Shown here piece after piece: positions 53,359-63,330 of a stretch of DNA of 64,000 nt. Position 1 is the first letter of the stretch, and each line of letters starts with the position of its first letter. Made by a program: the position numbers and the translations under genes. The DNA is taken from NCBI GenBank assembly GCA_015061545.1, contig SUWJ01000009.1, forward strand, positions 18,663 through 82,662. Direction: 5' to 3'. This stretch comes from Lentisphaerota bacterium (GTDB lineage Bacteria > Verrucomicrobiota > Lentisphaeria > Victivallales > Victivallaceae). Under the pieces are notes generated by a model, which saw nothing but the letters and a program-made list of their open reading frames with translations, did no database searches and was not told where the DNA came from.

Positions 53359-54528
53359 TTATTTCTGACTCAAAGTTACTAAATCAACTGACGAAAGAAT
53401 TATATCTTCGCCGAAATCCAAATTCACGAATGCACTTTGCGTTCCTTCCGGCAATTCAACATTTATTAAACTAACTCCCGGAGCTATTGCCAGATTAATG
53501 CATTGCCATTCCCGCTCAGGCGCAACGCCAGTATCCAGCGTATAAACCAAGGTCGCCTGTTTTGCCATACGTTTTGACCAGATAAGCTGCAATGAACCAT
53601 CTGCTGAAACTTTTTCGGATATTTGCGGCCAATCCTGCTGATCGCGTTGCAGATAACAGTGCAGAAACCGTTCCACAACCAGTTGCATTCCATCAGTATG
53701 GCTGTGCCGGATATTTACGAGCGAGGCACGGCTTACTTCCCCTGCCGGCAGCAGAGTACTGCGCATCCAGGCCGGCTGCCAATATGCCGGATCAGCCGGA
53801 TCACTGACAAACAGAATCGGATTTTTTATTTCCGGCAAATAATACATGGGGTCCCAAACCGCAAGCCACGGGTCAACATCACCCGGGTCGACTGCAGCCT
53901 GCGGATTGCTCCAGCGGGAAAGATTTTTCAAATACCCGCAACCATAAACCGGAACTGCTGCAGCAAAACGCGAATCTATTGCATTGGCAATACAAGTGAG
54001 AAATCCGCCCCAGGAAATTCCGGTTATACCAATTTTATCCGGATCAACTTCCGGAAAAGATCTCAGAAGCGAATTGGCTCTTATTACCGCAGAAACCGCA
54101 TGGAACGGCCAACTGTCCTGATACGGTATATTGTTATTAAAAATATTTTTATCAGTGGGTCCTGCCATGTAATCGTGCGGTTTCCGGCAACCGGGACCTT
54201 CAAAATCCATCAACGGCAAATTGGCAACAGTATCCATGGCTATTACCGCATATCCCTGCTGGCGGTAGTGATTGAGCCAATACAAAAACGCGGTTCCATC
54301 CCCGCCATGTACCAGCACCATTCCGGGAACGGGCTTTTCGACTTTTTCCGGAATATATAACCAGGCAAAAAAACGGGTCGGCTTGCCGTTGAATTCAGCA
54401 CCTTCGATCCAAATCGGAGATACTCCTTCCGGCAGTACAAAATCCGGTACGGCGGATACCGCCGATTCAGTCAAAGGAATATCAAATGACTTGGCGAAAT
54501 CTATCTTTTTCAATGGTTTTGTTTGCAT
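53359..54528 (-). CDS. Acetylxylan-esterase-like (CE7/dienelactone-type) alpha/beta-hydrolase
   Basis: 389 residues. An N-terminal beta extension contains NGKPTRFFAWLYIPEKVEKPVPGMVLVHGG, the usual cap-to-core junction. The nucleophile elbow is GISWGGFL, followed by AAAVPVYGCGYL. A late Asp (FVSDPADPAYW) and His (IRHSHTDGM) complete the triad. A C-terminal beta extension (~300-389) is extra. Cytoplasmic. Probably deacetylates imported oligosaccharides; it is one of four esterases in this operon. Confidence 0.75.
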   Translation of the reverse strand: MQTKPLKKIDFAKSFDIPLTESAVSAVPDFVLPEGVSPIWIEGAEFNGKPTRFFAWLYIPEKVEKPVPGMVLVHGGDGTAFLYWLNHYRQQGYAVIAMDTVANLPLMDFEGPGCRKPHDYMAGPTDKNIFNNNIPYQDSWPFHAVSAVIRANSLLRSFPEVDPDKIGITGISWGGFLTCIANAIDSRFAAAVPVYGCGYLKNLSRWSNPQAAVDPGDVDPWLAVWDPMYYLPEIKNPILFVSDPADPAYWQPAWMRSTLLPAGEVSRASLVNIRHSHTDGMQLVVERFLHCYLQRDQQDWPQISEKVSADGSLQLIWSKRMAKQATLVYTLDTGVAPEREWQCINLAIAPGVSLINVELPEGTQSAFVNLDFGEDIILSSVDLVTLSQK

Positions 54529-54561
54529 TTTTTGTAACTCTTATTGCTGAATAATTTTTAC

Positions 54562-56910
54562 TTACATTTTCGGAAAAAGCTTAAATTTCCAACAGTATGT
54601 ACCGCTGGACAAACGTTGCATATCAGGCAAAACTGCACAAGTTCCAGCCGGAACTGCCAAACAGATTTTTTCCCGATCGAGTTGAACGGTAATATCTCTG
54701 CCATCGGGCAATGGGATTCTGCCGGATGCAAACTCTAAGTCCATCAGATCCGGGCTGAATGAAAATTCTTCAAAACCACTTTTAAGCGGCCGCACGCCCA
54801 ATATTGCCTCATGCACAAATACTACCGGAATTGTTCCAAAACCATGACACAAACTGCCGGAGCCATCCATTGCCTGCTGACCGAAACCATGAATACCGGC
54901 TTCGTAAAGTGTTGGCGATCCTGTGGCAATACAACGCCCCCAATATTTGCGGATACGTTCCAATCCAACACGATTATGTCCGGCAAGTGCCGCTGCTTTG
55001 AACCAGAAGTAATGCAAATAATAATCCGGCATCAAATAATTATCATCTGCCAGCATCTTCTCAAACGCTTCTTTGCGTTCGGCAGAAACTTCTCCGGTCA
55101 ACAGCCACAAAGCATGGGCAAGCTGTGTTGAAATTTTCTTTGTATCGCCGCAATAAAGCACTTCATCTTCCAGCAAACCATTTTCGGACGAAATAAATCT
55201 TTTTTCGACATTGGCGGCGGTTTTCCGCCATCTGGATTCTAATAATGCACGATCAAAACTGTAACCCAGCTGATCGGCTATTGTGCTGAATGTTTTAGCG
55301 GCAATGACAAAAAGCGAACTGAGCATTGATTCGCGCGTACCATCGCAACTGTAACGATTCTGCTCAAAACTCCAGTCATAGAAGTTCCACATGGCGCAAA
55401 CTCCGGAAGAACGGAGAATACCATCTTTATCCGCCAGATCCCAAATAGAATCCAGTATCCGCTCAATATGCTCAAGCATTTTCAAAACTGTCGCATCGTC
55501 TTTGGAAAACATCCAGTAGTCCTGCAATGCCAGAATCATAAAAAGATTGGTCGGCGCAAAAACAAAGGGATTTTCGCCTTCTTCTTCCAAGCATGGCCGC
55601 GGTACAACTGCCGGGATCAAACCGGATTCATGCTGCTGGGAAAATGCCATTTCAAAACAATGCCGATGCAGTTCAGAAGCGCCAAAACAATGCAATGTAC
55701 CTGAATTGTTTACCAGAAGATCATTGACCCAGAACGCTCTTTCGCGCCACGGGCAATCCATGAATACATCGCTTGAACATGCGCTTAACGTTTCTTCGCA
55801 CACCGAATAAATTCTGTTCAACAGGTAGTCGCTGGAAAAGAATCTTCCGCGGCTGACAAACGGATACCGGCGGTCAATGCCGCTGACACGCTTGATTTTG
55901 ATCGGACGCTGAAATTTTCTGAACGATATTTGAATCATCCGGAAGCCGCGTTCCGCAAAAGCTGTAGTTATAATATTTTTACCTTCGCATGTTATAAAGC
56001 AGTCGGTAAAATGATAGTCATTATTAAATTGTGTAGCGATCCGGTTATTGGTCAAAGCCTCGCCATAGGCAATTTGTACAGCAGTTCCTGCCGGTGCATC
56101 GAGTTCAATTTCGACGCGGCCGGATATTTCTCTATTGAAATCAAGGATCATACCTACACCCTGCGAGGTGGGCAATATCTCACATTCTCCTGAATTGCCG
56201 AACAATGAACCAATATCAGCGATATGATCTTCCGGCAAAGCGGTTTGTGTTTCGGTAAAAAGTTGTGCAGGTATTTCACACGGCACATCAGAGAGCGGTT
56301 CATTCAACGCATAAGCTCGTTCACACGCAGTCGGAAAAAACGATCTTTCGCGCGGAAGCGGCAACGTATTTTTTAACATTTTTTTGTTGGGCAGCAAGGA
56401 TTTTTCAACTACTCTGACCGGTTGAAAAACTTCATCTTTTCCGTAGCTAAAATCAATATATTCCATGAATCCTGACTGCATTGTGTAGTGCGGAACATCG
56501 CGCCGGAACCGCTCAATGCGGCAGCCGAGCCAACTGCCATCGGTACTCAACACGCCCGGAATTTCAGCAATTACGCCCGGATATATGGAGTTGAGAACAA
56601 AATTTTCTTCCAGCAAAGAATATACTTCAATTAAAATAATATTTTCACCGGTATGCAAATATTCTGCAACCGGATATGTTTCCACATACTGAACAGCAGT
56701 TGAGCCGCGCACCGGACCGCAGCCGACAAATTTATCATTTATGTAGAGGCGGAAATTGCTGTCGGCAGAAATATTGATAATCAAATCATCCGGAACATTA
56801 TCCAAAGAAAATGACTTACGAACTTGAAAATAATAATTTTTGCCGCCGCAGAAATCTGCAGCAGTGACCCATTGGGCATTCATAAAAATTATTTCATTTT
56901 CTGATGTCAT
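54562..56910 (-). CDS. GH78-type alpha-L-rhamnosidase-like enzyme, second copy
   Basis: 782 residues, first gene of the 12-gene run. Beta domains (~1-340) precede an (alpha/alpha)6 barrel with MDCPWRERAFWVND. Asp385, Glu390 and Asp397 have the same spacing as in the other GH78 protein of this window, and TLYEAG provides the later Glu. A C-terminal beta domain follows. It has no signal peptide and is diverged from the copy at 23108. The start at 56910 has only a weak AAAG site; a start nine codons inside is possible. A candidate promoter and LacI-like half-palindrome lie upstream. Confidence 0.8.
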   Translation of the reverse strand: MTSENEIIFMNAQWVTAADFCGGKNYYFQVRKSFSLDNVPDDLIINISADSNFRLYINDKFVGCGPVRGSTAVQYVETYPVAEYLHTGENIILIEVYSLLEENFVLNSIYPGVIAEIPGVLSTDGSWLGCRIERFRRDVPHYTMQSGFMEYIDFSYGKDEVFQPVRVVEKSLLPNKKMLKNTLPLPRERSFFPTACERAYALNEPLSDVPCEIPAQLFTETQTALPEDHIADIGSLFGNSGECEILPTSQGVGMILDFNREISGRVEIELDAPAGTAVQIAYGEALTNNRIATQFNNDYHFTDCFITCEGKNIITTAFAERGFRMIQISFRKFQRPIKIKRVSGIDRRYPFVSRGRFFSSDYLLNRIYSVCEETLSACSSDVFMDCPWRERAFWVNDLLVNNSGTLHCFGASELHRHCFEMAFSQQHESGLIPAVVPRPCLEEEGENPFVFAPTNLFMILALQDYWMFSKDDATVLKMLEHIERILDSIWDLADKDGILRSSGVCAMWNFYDWSFEQNRYSCDGTRESMLSSLFVIAAKTFSTIADQLGYSFDRALLESRWRKTAANVEKRFISSENGLLEDEVLYCGDTKKISTQLAHALWLLTGEVSAERKEAFEKMLADDNYLMPDYYLHYFWFKAAALAGHNRVGLERIRKYWGRCIATGSPTLYEAGIHGFGQQAMDGSGSLCHGFGTIPVVFVHEAILGVRPLKSGFEEFSFSPDLMDLEFASGRIPLPDGRDITVQLDREKICLAVPAGTCAVLPDMQRLSSGTYCWKFKLFPKM

Positions 56911-56949
56911 TTTATACTGCTTTCTATCGTTAAATATGCAGAAAATACA

Positions 56950-56990
56950 TATATCATTAGGTAAAATAAATCTGTAAAAACGATTTTTTA
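56950..56990 (-). promoter_or_regulatory. Candidate promoter/operator of the 12-gene operon
   Basis: Minus strand TTTACA (-35, 56973-56978) with a weak GATATA or TATATG about 17-19 bp on. Overlapping it, 56973-56990 is an AT-rich palindrome with a central CG that matches 12 of 18 bases of the operator at 63331-63348. Confidence 0.3.
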
Positions 56991-57014
56991 AGAACTTTTT
57001 TATTCAAGCGTTTA

Positions 57015-57065
57015 TCGAAAAACGATTGTGCCTCCCCACTTAAAAACGCAGACAGGCACAATCGT
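57015..57065 (-). terminator. Rho-independent terminator of the exported-protein operon
   Basis: ACGATTGTGCCT (57022-57033) and AGGCACAATCGT (57054-57065) form a 12-bp stem. On the minus strand the stem is followed by TTTTTCG. Confidence 0.85.
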
Positions 57066-57073
57066 CCTATGCA

Positions 57074-58411
57074 TTAAACCTCATCAAACATGCCGGGCAA
57101 TATGCTGAACGGCATATCCAATGCATCAACTTGCTTATCACCCTGAAGTACGATGACTTTAAGCGTATATTTGCCGGGCGACAACTCAGGCAGAGCCGCT
57201 TCAAATTTAAGTTTGCGGCCCTTGAGCGCGGTAGTCGTACCGATTTCTTTGCCATTCAACTGCCAAATCAGTTTTACATTGCTGAATTCACTGTTGCCAA
57301 TCGGCAATTCCAGCGATCCGGTAATAAACTCAGCAGGATTGAGCAATTCATTCGAATCGAATATGCCTGTTATTTTCCGCGGCTTGACGGCAAACTTCTG
57401 CACTTCGCCGCCACAGGAAAGTTCCAGCGCGCCCTTGGTTTCCGGCAGCTTATAACCCATTTCCACTTTGGTATAAGTTCCGCCCTGCAGAACAGTTTCC
57501 TGCTGGGCAATGACCTTGCCGTCAAGCTTCAAAACTAGATTGATTTTTTGCTCTTTATTGGCAGGATTGAACAGATCAGCGGTCAGTTTGTTGCTGCCGG
57601 CAGCCGGATTATCCCAGTTGACACTGCTGATTTCCGGCGTCTGATTTTTACCAAAGTAAATACGTCCGAAATGTTGAGGTTCGTTGAAAGTTTCCAGCGT
57701 TTCACACCACGAACTGAATTCGCCGAACGGCTGTTCTTCACGCCCGAAATTGGCACGCCAGGTACTTCCATCCTGCGGCACGCCAGTCCCCAGCGAAGCA
57801 AACGGAATCTTGACTTCCACCGTCCAGTTATCTTTATTGCGCTGCACAGCACTGGTAAACGCAATCGACTTGGCGGTTACCCCTTTAAGGTAACTCCACG
57901 AAGTCAGACGGGCATTTCCTGCAGTAACCACAATAAGCCAATAAGTATCTTTAGGTGCATCCGGCGGCTGCAGCATCAATTCCACGCAGTCATCCATCCA
58001 GACATAGACCGAGCCATCCGCTTCCTTGGTGCGCAATTCATTCATACGGGCTTCTTTGCAATTAAAAGCCACATACAAATTTTGCTGGTCATAACCGATT
58101 TTCACTTCGGTATTCTGACTTACCGGAATGCGCTTTTGTTCTGCAATCTCCTGATTGGCAAAAGCTTGCAGTTTAACCATTCCCAATCTGCGCAGCCAGA
58201 CAAACGGATCAAGCTTGGTAGCTTTATTCCATGCGGCGTCATCGAGCTTCCCATCAATGACCGGAACCGAATCCTCATTCAGATATTGCACCTGCGCGGT
58301 TTTGATTTGCGTACTCGGCACAAACGGTTCTTCCTGCGGGAAAGAGCAAACCACATCTGCTGCCAATGCAAACGGCATCAATGCTGCCAGTGCACAAAAC
58401 TTACTTCGCAT
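57074..58411 (-). CDS. Secreted CBM9-like protein
   Basis: 445 residues with a signal peptide (FCALAALMPFALAAD). Residues ~40-255 match the CBM9/DOMON-like module: SVPVIDGKLDDAAWNKATKL, TEVKIGYDQQNLYVAFNCKEA, VWMDDCVELMLQP, 'WTVEVKIPFASLG' and WRANFGREEQP. Two further beta-sandwich domains follow (~260-350, 350-440). No catalytic domain is apparent, so it is a binding protein or accessory factor. AAGGAG site, overlapping the end of the upstream DUF4091 gene by 11 bp, so translation is probably coupled. Last gene before the terminator. Confidence 0.8.
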   Translation of the reverse strand: MRSKFCALAALMPFALAADVVCSFPQEEPFVPSTQIKTAQVQYLNEDSVPVIDGKLDDAAWNKATKLDPFVWLRRLGMVKLQAFANQEIAEQKRIPVSQNTEVKIGYDQQNLYVAFNCKEARMNELRTKEADGSVYVWMDDCVELMLQPPDAPKDTYWLIVVTAGNARLTSWSYLKGVTAKSIAFTSAVQRNKDNWTVEVKIPFASLGTGVPQDGSTWRANFGREEQPFGEFSSWCETLETFNEPQHFGRIYFGKNQTPEISSVNWDNPAAGSNKLTADLFNPANKEQKINLVLKLDGKVIAQQETVLQGGTYTKVEMGYKLPETKGALELSCGGEVQKFAVKPRKITGIFDSNELLNPAEFITGSLELPIGNSEFSNVKLIWQLNGKEIGTTTALKGRKLKFEAALPELSPGKYTLKVIVLQGDKQVDALDMPFSILPGMFDEV

Positions 58412-60188
58412 TATTCAGCTCCTTATCCAACCGGATGATTTCAGCGGCAAGTTTCCAACGTTCGGCAAAAGCATTTTCAACCGTCATCTGCTGACGATAG
58501 GCATTGAACTCCGGATTGGTCAGCGGCAGTTTGTTTTTCAGCTGTTCCAACTGTTTGCGGGCTCTGGCGGTGGCATCTTTCTTGCCGGCGGCTTCGAGCT
58601 TGCTGATACGATCAAGCAAAGTATCCAAATAGCCGAGGTCATCGATACCTTCGCGGGCACGGATACCTTCCAGCGTCGGCAGCGGGCCGTTGGGCGAGGG
58701 ATAAAATACCGACCACACCGGATAACGGGGCTGACCGGATCCGTAGGGCGCAACATCAAACCACTGATCTGCCCACATGTGCACACCATTGGCACCCAGT
58801 TTCCAAACCGGGAACCCGAATGCAGCGCGGTTCCAGCCACGGTTGTAATACCACAATTCTCTGCCGTCGGCTTTGGCGGTTGCCACCAATTCAGGGCTGA
58901 TAAAATTGTACTGGCGGATCTGGATCCATTCTCTGTATTTGTGCCCCAAGTCCACACCCAGATGCGGAGAGTTGTCGTAGAACATGATCTTGGCTTCCGG
59001 GAACTCTGCCACAATGGGGCCGAACTGTTCAAGACCCCAGAGTTTAAGTCCGCCGTTGCCGGATTCTTCTTCGACGATCACATAGATATTTTCCCAATTG
59101 TTTTTCTTGATCAGATCAAACAACTGACGGAGGAACTGACGATAAAATTTCTTGGCGTTTTCCGAAAGACGGTAATCTTTGCTCCAGCGGGCCTTCAAGT
59201 TGTGTTCGATCGGATTCAAATAAGGATAAGTATTTTCCAGCTGTTCAACGGTGTAACGGGTGGGTTCGACCGTGTAGCGTTTTTCCAGAATTACCGACAA
59301 TTCATCGCACCACCAGCCGGGTAAGCGGATATCCAGCGACACCAGACCGTTGTTGCCGGCAGCACGCCAGGCTTTGACGATTTTTTCAATTTCATCAAAC
59401 TCAGCAACAACTTTACCATCAACATACTTCAAGCGGGGAGTGACTTCACAGAACTGTGCCGAGTTAAAACCGAAAGCATGGTGCGCCTTGCAGATTTTTT
59501 CCAGCATGGCTTCCGAGGAATACGCATAACCGGAACGGCCGGGGTCAGTCAGGTAACGACCCAAAAAGTAACTGCCGTAACTGCGGGTATTGCGGATAAG
59601 TTTGAACGGCATTACACGCAATACCACCGGCAAATCAATATTTTTGCTTGCGCCGGTGAATTTGATCGTGGCTTTGTACATGCCGGGCTTGGCATCTTGC
59701 GGAACTTTTACATCCAGCATAAACGCGACCGTTTCGTTAGCCTTCAAAACCACCTGCTTGGCAATATCCAGCCCCAGCGGTGAAATGATCTTTTTACCGG
59801 CAGTATCATTGTGCGTGTACAAGGTGCGCTGTACGCGCAACTGATAATTTTCAGCACCGATAACATTTCCGGCAACATTGGTAAAAGGCGTTACTTCGCA
59901 ATTCAATTTGGTGGTGCGATCCGAGCGCAGCGCAAAAACATACGGTTCGTACTCGCCGGGCGTGGCAAAATTCTGCAATTTGAATTTATCTTCGCCGGGC
60001 TGCATCTGAGTTTCCGGCAATACCGGCTGCAGCCAGTTGGGCTGAAATGCCACCACCTGAGCCTGCGGATCAGCATTGACCGCTTCCTCCGGCAACGGGG
60101 ATTTGACACCGAACTGATCAAATGCGCCGGCAGAGATACTCAGTGCTGCACATGTGAATACCAACAATGACAATCTATTCTTCAACAT
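58401..60188 (-). CDS. Secreted DUF4091/GH123-like glycoside hydrolase
   Basis: 595 residues with a signal peptide (LLVFTCAALSISAGAF). A beta-sandwich (~40-195) resembles GH123 N-terminal domains (PGEYEPYVFALRS, ETVAFMLDVKVPQDAKPGMY). The TIM-like core has NIYVIVEEESGNGG, AKIMFYDNSPHLG, ELWYYNRGWNRA and the DUF4091-type end 'LEGIRAREGIDDLGYLDTL'. Acidic pair EEE near the middle may be catalytic. A C-terminal coiled coil follows. The enzyme should act outside the cytoplasm. It overlaps CBM9 by 11 bp, and its stop-start spacing with the upstream gene is 3 bp. Confidence 0.7.
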   Translation of the reverse strand: MLKNRLSLLVFTCAALSISAGAFDQFGVKSPLPEEAVNADPQAQVVAFQPNWLQPVLPETQMQPGEDKFKLQNFATPGEYEPYVFALRSDRTTKLNCEVTPFTNVAGNVIGAENYQLRVQRTLYTHNDTAGKKIISPLGLDIAKQVVLKANETVAFMLDVKVPQDAKPGMYKATIKFTGASKNIDLPVVLRVMPFKLIRNTRSYGSYFLGRYLTDPGRSGYAYSSEAMLEKICKAHHAFGFNSAQFCEVTPRLKYVDGKVVAEFDEIEKIVKAWRAAGNNGLVSLDIRLPGWWCDELSVILEKRYTVEPTRYTVEQLENTYPYLNPIEHNLKARWSKDYRLSENAKKFYRQFLRQLFDLIKKNNWENIYVIVEEESGNGGLKLWGLEQFGPIVAEFPEAKIMFYDNSPHLGVDLGHKYREWIQIRQYNFISPELVATAKADGRELWYYNRGWNRAAFGFPVWKLGANGVHMWADQWFDVAPYGSGQPRYPVWSVFYPSPNGPLPTLEGIRAREGIDDLGYLDTLLDRISKLEAAGKKDATARARKQLEQLKNKLPLTNPEFNAYRQQMTVENAFAERWKLAAEIIRLDKELNNAK

Positions 60189-60191
60189 TTT

Positions 60192-61403
60192 TTACTCCAT
60201 TGCAAATGGATCTTCAAGTACCTGATAATTAATTTCTTTCGAAAAACTTTTACCATCAAGAGTCTTTACAGTTGCCGCCAAACGATAATCGCCGGCCGCC
60301 GGCTTAAAAGACACCGTACTTTTGTTATCAACTATTTTATCTGAGAAAGTATGCACAACTTTCTCATCTTTGTATACAACTAAAGTAAGAGTTCCACCAT
60401 TTATTTGCGATGATTTATCTTCGATCTTCTGCATACTGATAGCAGTTTTTTTGCCGTTGATCGAGACCGGAACTGTTACATCGTTCAATTTCAATACTTT
60501 TTCTTTGGAATCGTTTGCATCTACCGACACATTCAATTCATTACCGGCATAAAGTTCCGCATCCGGGAACACTATATTTACTACCGGTTCTGCTTTTTTT
60601 ACCGGAATGATCGCTATATCGTCGATCCGGTAACAGACCCCTTTGCGCGGAGCCATATTGACCAGATAAATATCCAGTCTGCCAGTATCTGCCGGCAACG
60701 GCTTGGTGATTATAAACTCCTGTTTCACCCATTTACCCGGTTTGCCGCCCTGAACACTGAATACATTGTAGTTATCAATGTATTTTTCATCCAGAGTAAA
60801 TCTGCGCATACGCAGAGTCATGCCGCCGACAATGCCTTCAGGAGCTTCTACTGTTTTGGTATATACCCGCAATACCGCGGGGATATTTTCCGGGTCGCGC
60901 AATTTCATCAACTCTGCGGGGGAAGTTCCCGCATTGGCGGGTCCACCGTTGGTTTTGACGCGACAGTCCACCTGCAAGGCTTTTCCGCCGTTACGCCCCA
61001 TACCCAAACTTACAGTACCGGGATTCAAATTCCCCAGCCACCAGCCTTTTTTTTCAAAGTCACCGGTCGGCAGAAGATTTTCTCTCTCATACTTTACCGG
61101 GGTATTTCCGGTTTTGATATCAAATCGGAACTTTCTTACGCCTTTCCCCCTGGGGGTAAAACGAAGCGCGCGGCGGATGCGGATTTCCGGATCCGCCACT
61201 GCTATTTCCAGCAGATCGCACTTCTGACGCAAGGCACGGCCGTTCCGATCGGTTTCAATTACCGCAATATGGGTGATATTTTCACCGATATTATCCGGCA
61301 ATAAGAATGTGACCGGAGCACCGTCAACGGTCAACGCCGTGCCTTTTGCAAAGACTGTAACTGCGGCAAAAAATGTAAAAATAAATACATTAAGCAGTTT
61401 CAT
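60192..61403 (-). CDS. Secreted multi-domain beta-sandwich protein
   Basis: 403 residues with a signal peptide (VFIFTFFAAVTVFAKG). The central domain (~100-270) resembles a carbohydrate-binding or CBM4-like jellyroll: NLLPTGDFEKKGWWLG, GKALQVDCRV, 'WVKQEFIITKPLPADTGRLDIYLVNM' and YRIDDIAII. C-terminal Ig-like repeats (~280-400) contain GGTLTLVVYKDEKVVHTFSD and GDYRLAATVKTLDGKSF. No catalytic residues stand out. It lies between the pseudopilin and DUF4091 genes of one operon, so it is probably an extracellular glycan-binding component. Confidence 0.6.
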   Translation of the reverse strand: MKLLNVFIFTFFAAVTVFAKGTALTVDGAPVTFLLPDNIGENITHIAVIETDRNGRALRQKCDLLEIAVADPEIRIRRALRFTPRGKGVRKFRFDIKTGNTPVKYERENLLPTGDFEKKGWWLGNLNPGTVSLGMGRNGGKALQVDCRVKTNGGPANAGTSPAELMKLRDPENIPAVLRVYTKTVEAPEGIVGGMTLRMRRFTLDEKYIDNYNVFSVQGGKPGKWVKQEFIITKPLPADTGRLDIYLVNMAPRKGVCYRIDDIAIIPVKKAEPVVNIVFPDAELYAGNELNVSVDANDSKEKVLKLNDVTVPVSINGKKTAISMQKIEDKSSQINGGTLTLVVYKDEKVVHTFSDKIVDNKSTVSFKPAAGDYRLAATVKTLDGKSFSKEINYQVLEDPFAME

Positions 61404-61409
61404 GATTCA

Positions 61410-62084
61410 TCATTTCGCAGGGCTGTAAACAATATCATCCAACGATCCGATTCCCGGATAGTTGTTGTCAGGCAGCAGCACCGCGCGGGCAGAACCATCC
61501 ATGTAGCAGACAGGAAGTTTTTTCTGATGTCTCTGAACGACTTTCAAGCCCTGAGTACCGATACTGCCGTGACCCGGCCAGACCAAGTTGAGATAAAATT
61601 CAGTGAACAGGAAAGTTGTAGAGGGATTACCCGAGGCTTCCAGCGTACGGAGCGGCTTATAGCTGGCATTGATATTGGTGCAATACCACGGAACGGTGAA
61701 AGGATTGACGGCGTAGGTTCCCCAGAAATAATCACCATTCGATCCAGAGGAAAGCCAAGTTTCGACACCGTCTTTAGCGGCACTGGGACACCAGTTGATT
61801 TTATTTTCTTTGGCACCACCGGCCTTCTGGTTACCGCCAATATAGTCAGGCAGCACATCGTACCAGCAGCCAACACCTTCATACGAAGCACCAGCCGGCA
61901 GCTGGCCATTGTTATCGCCAACATACATAAAAGCAGCCAAACCCAACTGCTTGATGTTGGAAAGACAGCTGGCAGCGCGGGCACGTTCGCGGGCAGCGGA
62001 AAGTGCAGGCAGCAGCATGGCAGCCAGAATAGCGATAATGGCGATAACCACCAACAATTCAATCAAAGTAAACTGTTTTTTCAT
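61410..62084 (-). CDS. Prepilin-like protein (H-X9-DG style), operon leader
   Basis: 224 residues. The short MKKQ leader goes straight into [20 protein letters not shown], then [25 protein letters not shown], the DUF1559-like start. The C-terminal part has WCPSAAKDG, a '[18 protein letters not shown]' strand and exact His-x9-Asp-Gly ([13 protein letters not shown]). Unlike the duplicated pair it lacks the long polar leader. Strong AAGGAG site. First gene of the exported operon, 6 bp before the next gene, with a leader hairpin at 62106-62126. Confidence 0.85.
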   Translation of the reverse strand: MKKQFTLIELLVVIAIIAILAAMLLPALSAARERARAASCLSNIKQLGLAAFMYVGDNNGQLPAGASYEGVGCWYDVLPDYIGGNQKAGGAKENKINWCPSAAKDGVETWLSSGSNGDYFWGTYAVNPFTVPWYCTNINASYKPLRTLEASGNPSTTFLFTEFYLNLVWPGHGSIGTQGLKVVQRHQKKLPVCYMDGSARAVLLPDNNYPGIGSLDDIVYSPAK

Positions 62085-62105
62085 TTTTTACTCCTTTTTT
62101 GTTCT

Positions 62106-62126
62106 CTGTATTCATCTTAAATACAG
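62106..62126 (-). promoter_or_regulatory. Leader hairpin of the pseudopilin operon
   Basis: CTGTATT and AATACAG flank 7 nt, about 22 bp before the start codon. It may influence translation or mRNA decay. No clear -10/-35 pair was found upstream. Confidence 0.35.
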
Positions 62127-62273
62127 ATTGGTAAATGTTTGTTGTAAAATATTTATTATTAAAATTTTATCATATCAAACTCCGAACCCGACCTAACCTG
62201 CAATCCTCCTTTCATGACAGATCGTTTTAGATTAACATTCAATATCTTGCTATAACAACGAGTTGTTCACATC

Positions 62274-63293
62274 TCAAACCGAACCGCGCTGAATAAATTC
62301 AGCCTCAATAGTTCTCCGCCGGGCAGGCTCTTGAATCTGCGCATTGTCCATTTCTTCTTTAAGCAGAGCAAATGCCGCCTGCGCCTGTTTCTGAACACAT
62401 TCATCAACCGTACTTAAACCGGGCTGAAGGAATGAACTGAATGGTTCATTATCCCAGCCGATCACTGCCACATCTTCCGGAACACGAATATCATACCGGG
62501 GCAACTGCTGAAGCAATGCAGCCCCATGCAGATCGTTGGGGACAAAAATCGCATCAAGTTTTTCAGGCAGAATGAAATTTTCTATAACATCAGTCATCGA
62601 CTTCTGCATGGTATTATTATCCTCGACCTGCAAACAGGTATAAAAATGCTCCGGACCAATAAGTGTACGCAAAGTATTTGCCACCCCTCTGGACCCGAAA
62701 TAGAGTTCACTATCGGCGTGATGGCATATTCCTATGCGTTTACGACCGGAAGATTGCAGGGCGGCAACCGCCTGAATAACTGCATTCTGCCGGTTAATGA
62801 TTACAGCCGGCAATTCCGGAATATAATTTTCGCCCACCATTACAGTGCGTTTGCAGTGGCTGAAATACGATTTGATCTGTTCCTCGTGCCCGGGATACTC
62901 ATGCGCCAACACGATCATGCCATCCACGCTGTATTGCTGGAATCGGCAAAAACACTCAAATAGTTTTTCCGGCGAGTTGTGCGCCTGCCCGATCATGATC
63001 CGGTATCCGGCATCGGCGGCACATTTTTCTATATGCGCAATCAGACTGAAAGTGATCGGAGATGGCTGCGAGTCCACCAGAATACCGATCATTTTAAGCG
63101 ATTTGCCCGCCAGCACTCTGGCATTGATATTGGGGCTATAGTTCAAACGCTCAGCAATTTCCTTAACGCGCTGAGCCGTAGCCGCGCTGACCCGGATACT
63201 GTTGAAATTGCCGGTTATCACTTTGGAAACAGTAGCAATCGAAACATTCGCTTCTCTTGCAATATCTGCCAAACTTGTTTTTGTTTTCATCAT
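62274..63293 (-). CDS. LacI-family transcriptional regulator
   Basis: 339 residues. HTH SLADIAREANVSIATVSKVITG and the hinge region NYSPNINARVLAGKSLKMIGILV are classic LacI. The sensor domain follows (VDGMIVLAHEYPGHEEQ, 'AVIGWDNEPFSSFLQPGLSTVDECVQKQAQAAFALL'). The GGGGA ribosome site is 9 nt from the ATG. A consensus promoter and central-CG operator at its start point to autorepression. It lies next to the exported operon and is the likely regulator of both 57074-62084 and the 12-gene run (inference). Confidence 0.9.
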   Translation of the reverse strand: MMKTKTSLADIAREANVSIATVSKVITGNFNSIRVSAATAQRVKEIAERLNYSPNINARVLAGKSLKMIGILVDSQPSPITFSLIAHIEKCAADAGYRIMIGQAHNSPEKLFECFCRFQQYSVDGMIVLAHEYPGHEEQIKSYFSHCKRTVMVGENYIPELPAVIINRQNAVIQAVAALQSSGRKRIGICHHADSELYFGSRGVANTLRTLIGPEHFYTCLQVEDNNTMQKSMTDVIENFILPEKLDAIFVPNDLHGAALLQQLPRYDIRVPEDVAVIGWDNEPFSSFLQPGLSTVDECVQKQAQAAFALLKEEMDNAQIQEPARRRTIEAEFIQRGSV

Positions 63294-63330
63294 ATATATA
63301 CATCCCCGAATTGGACTGAATCTGCATTCG

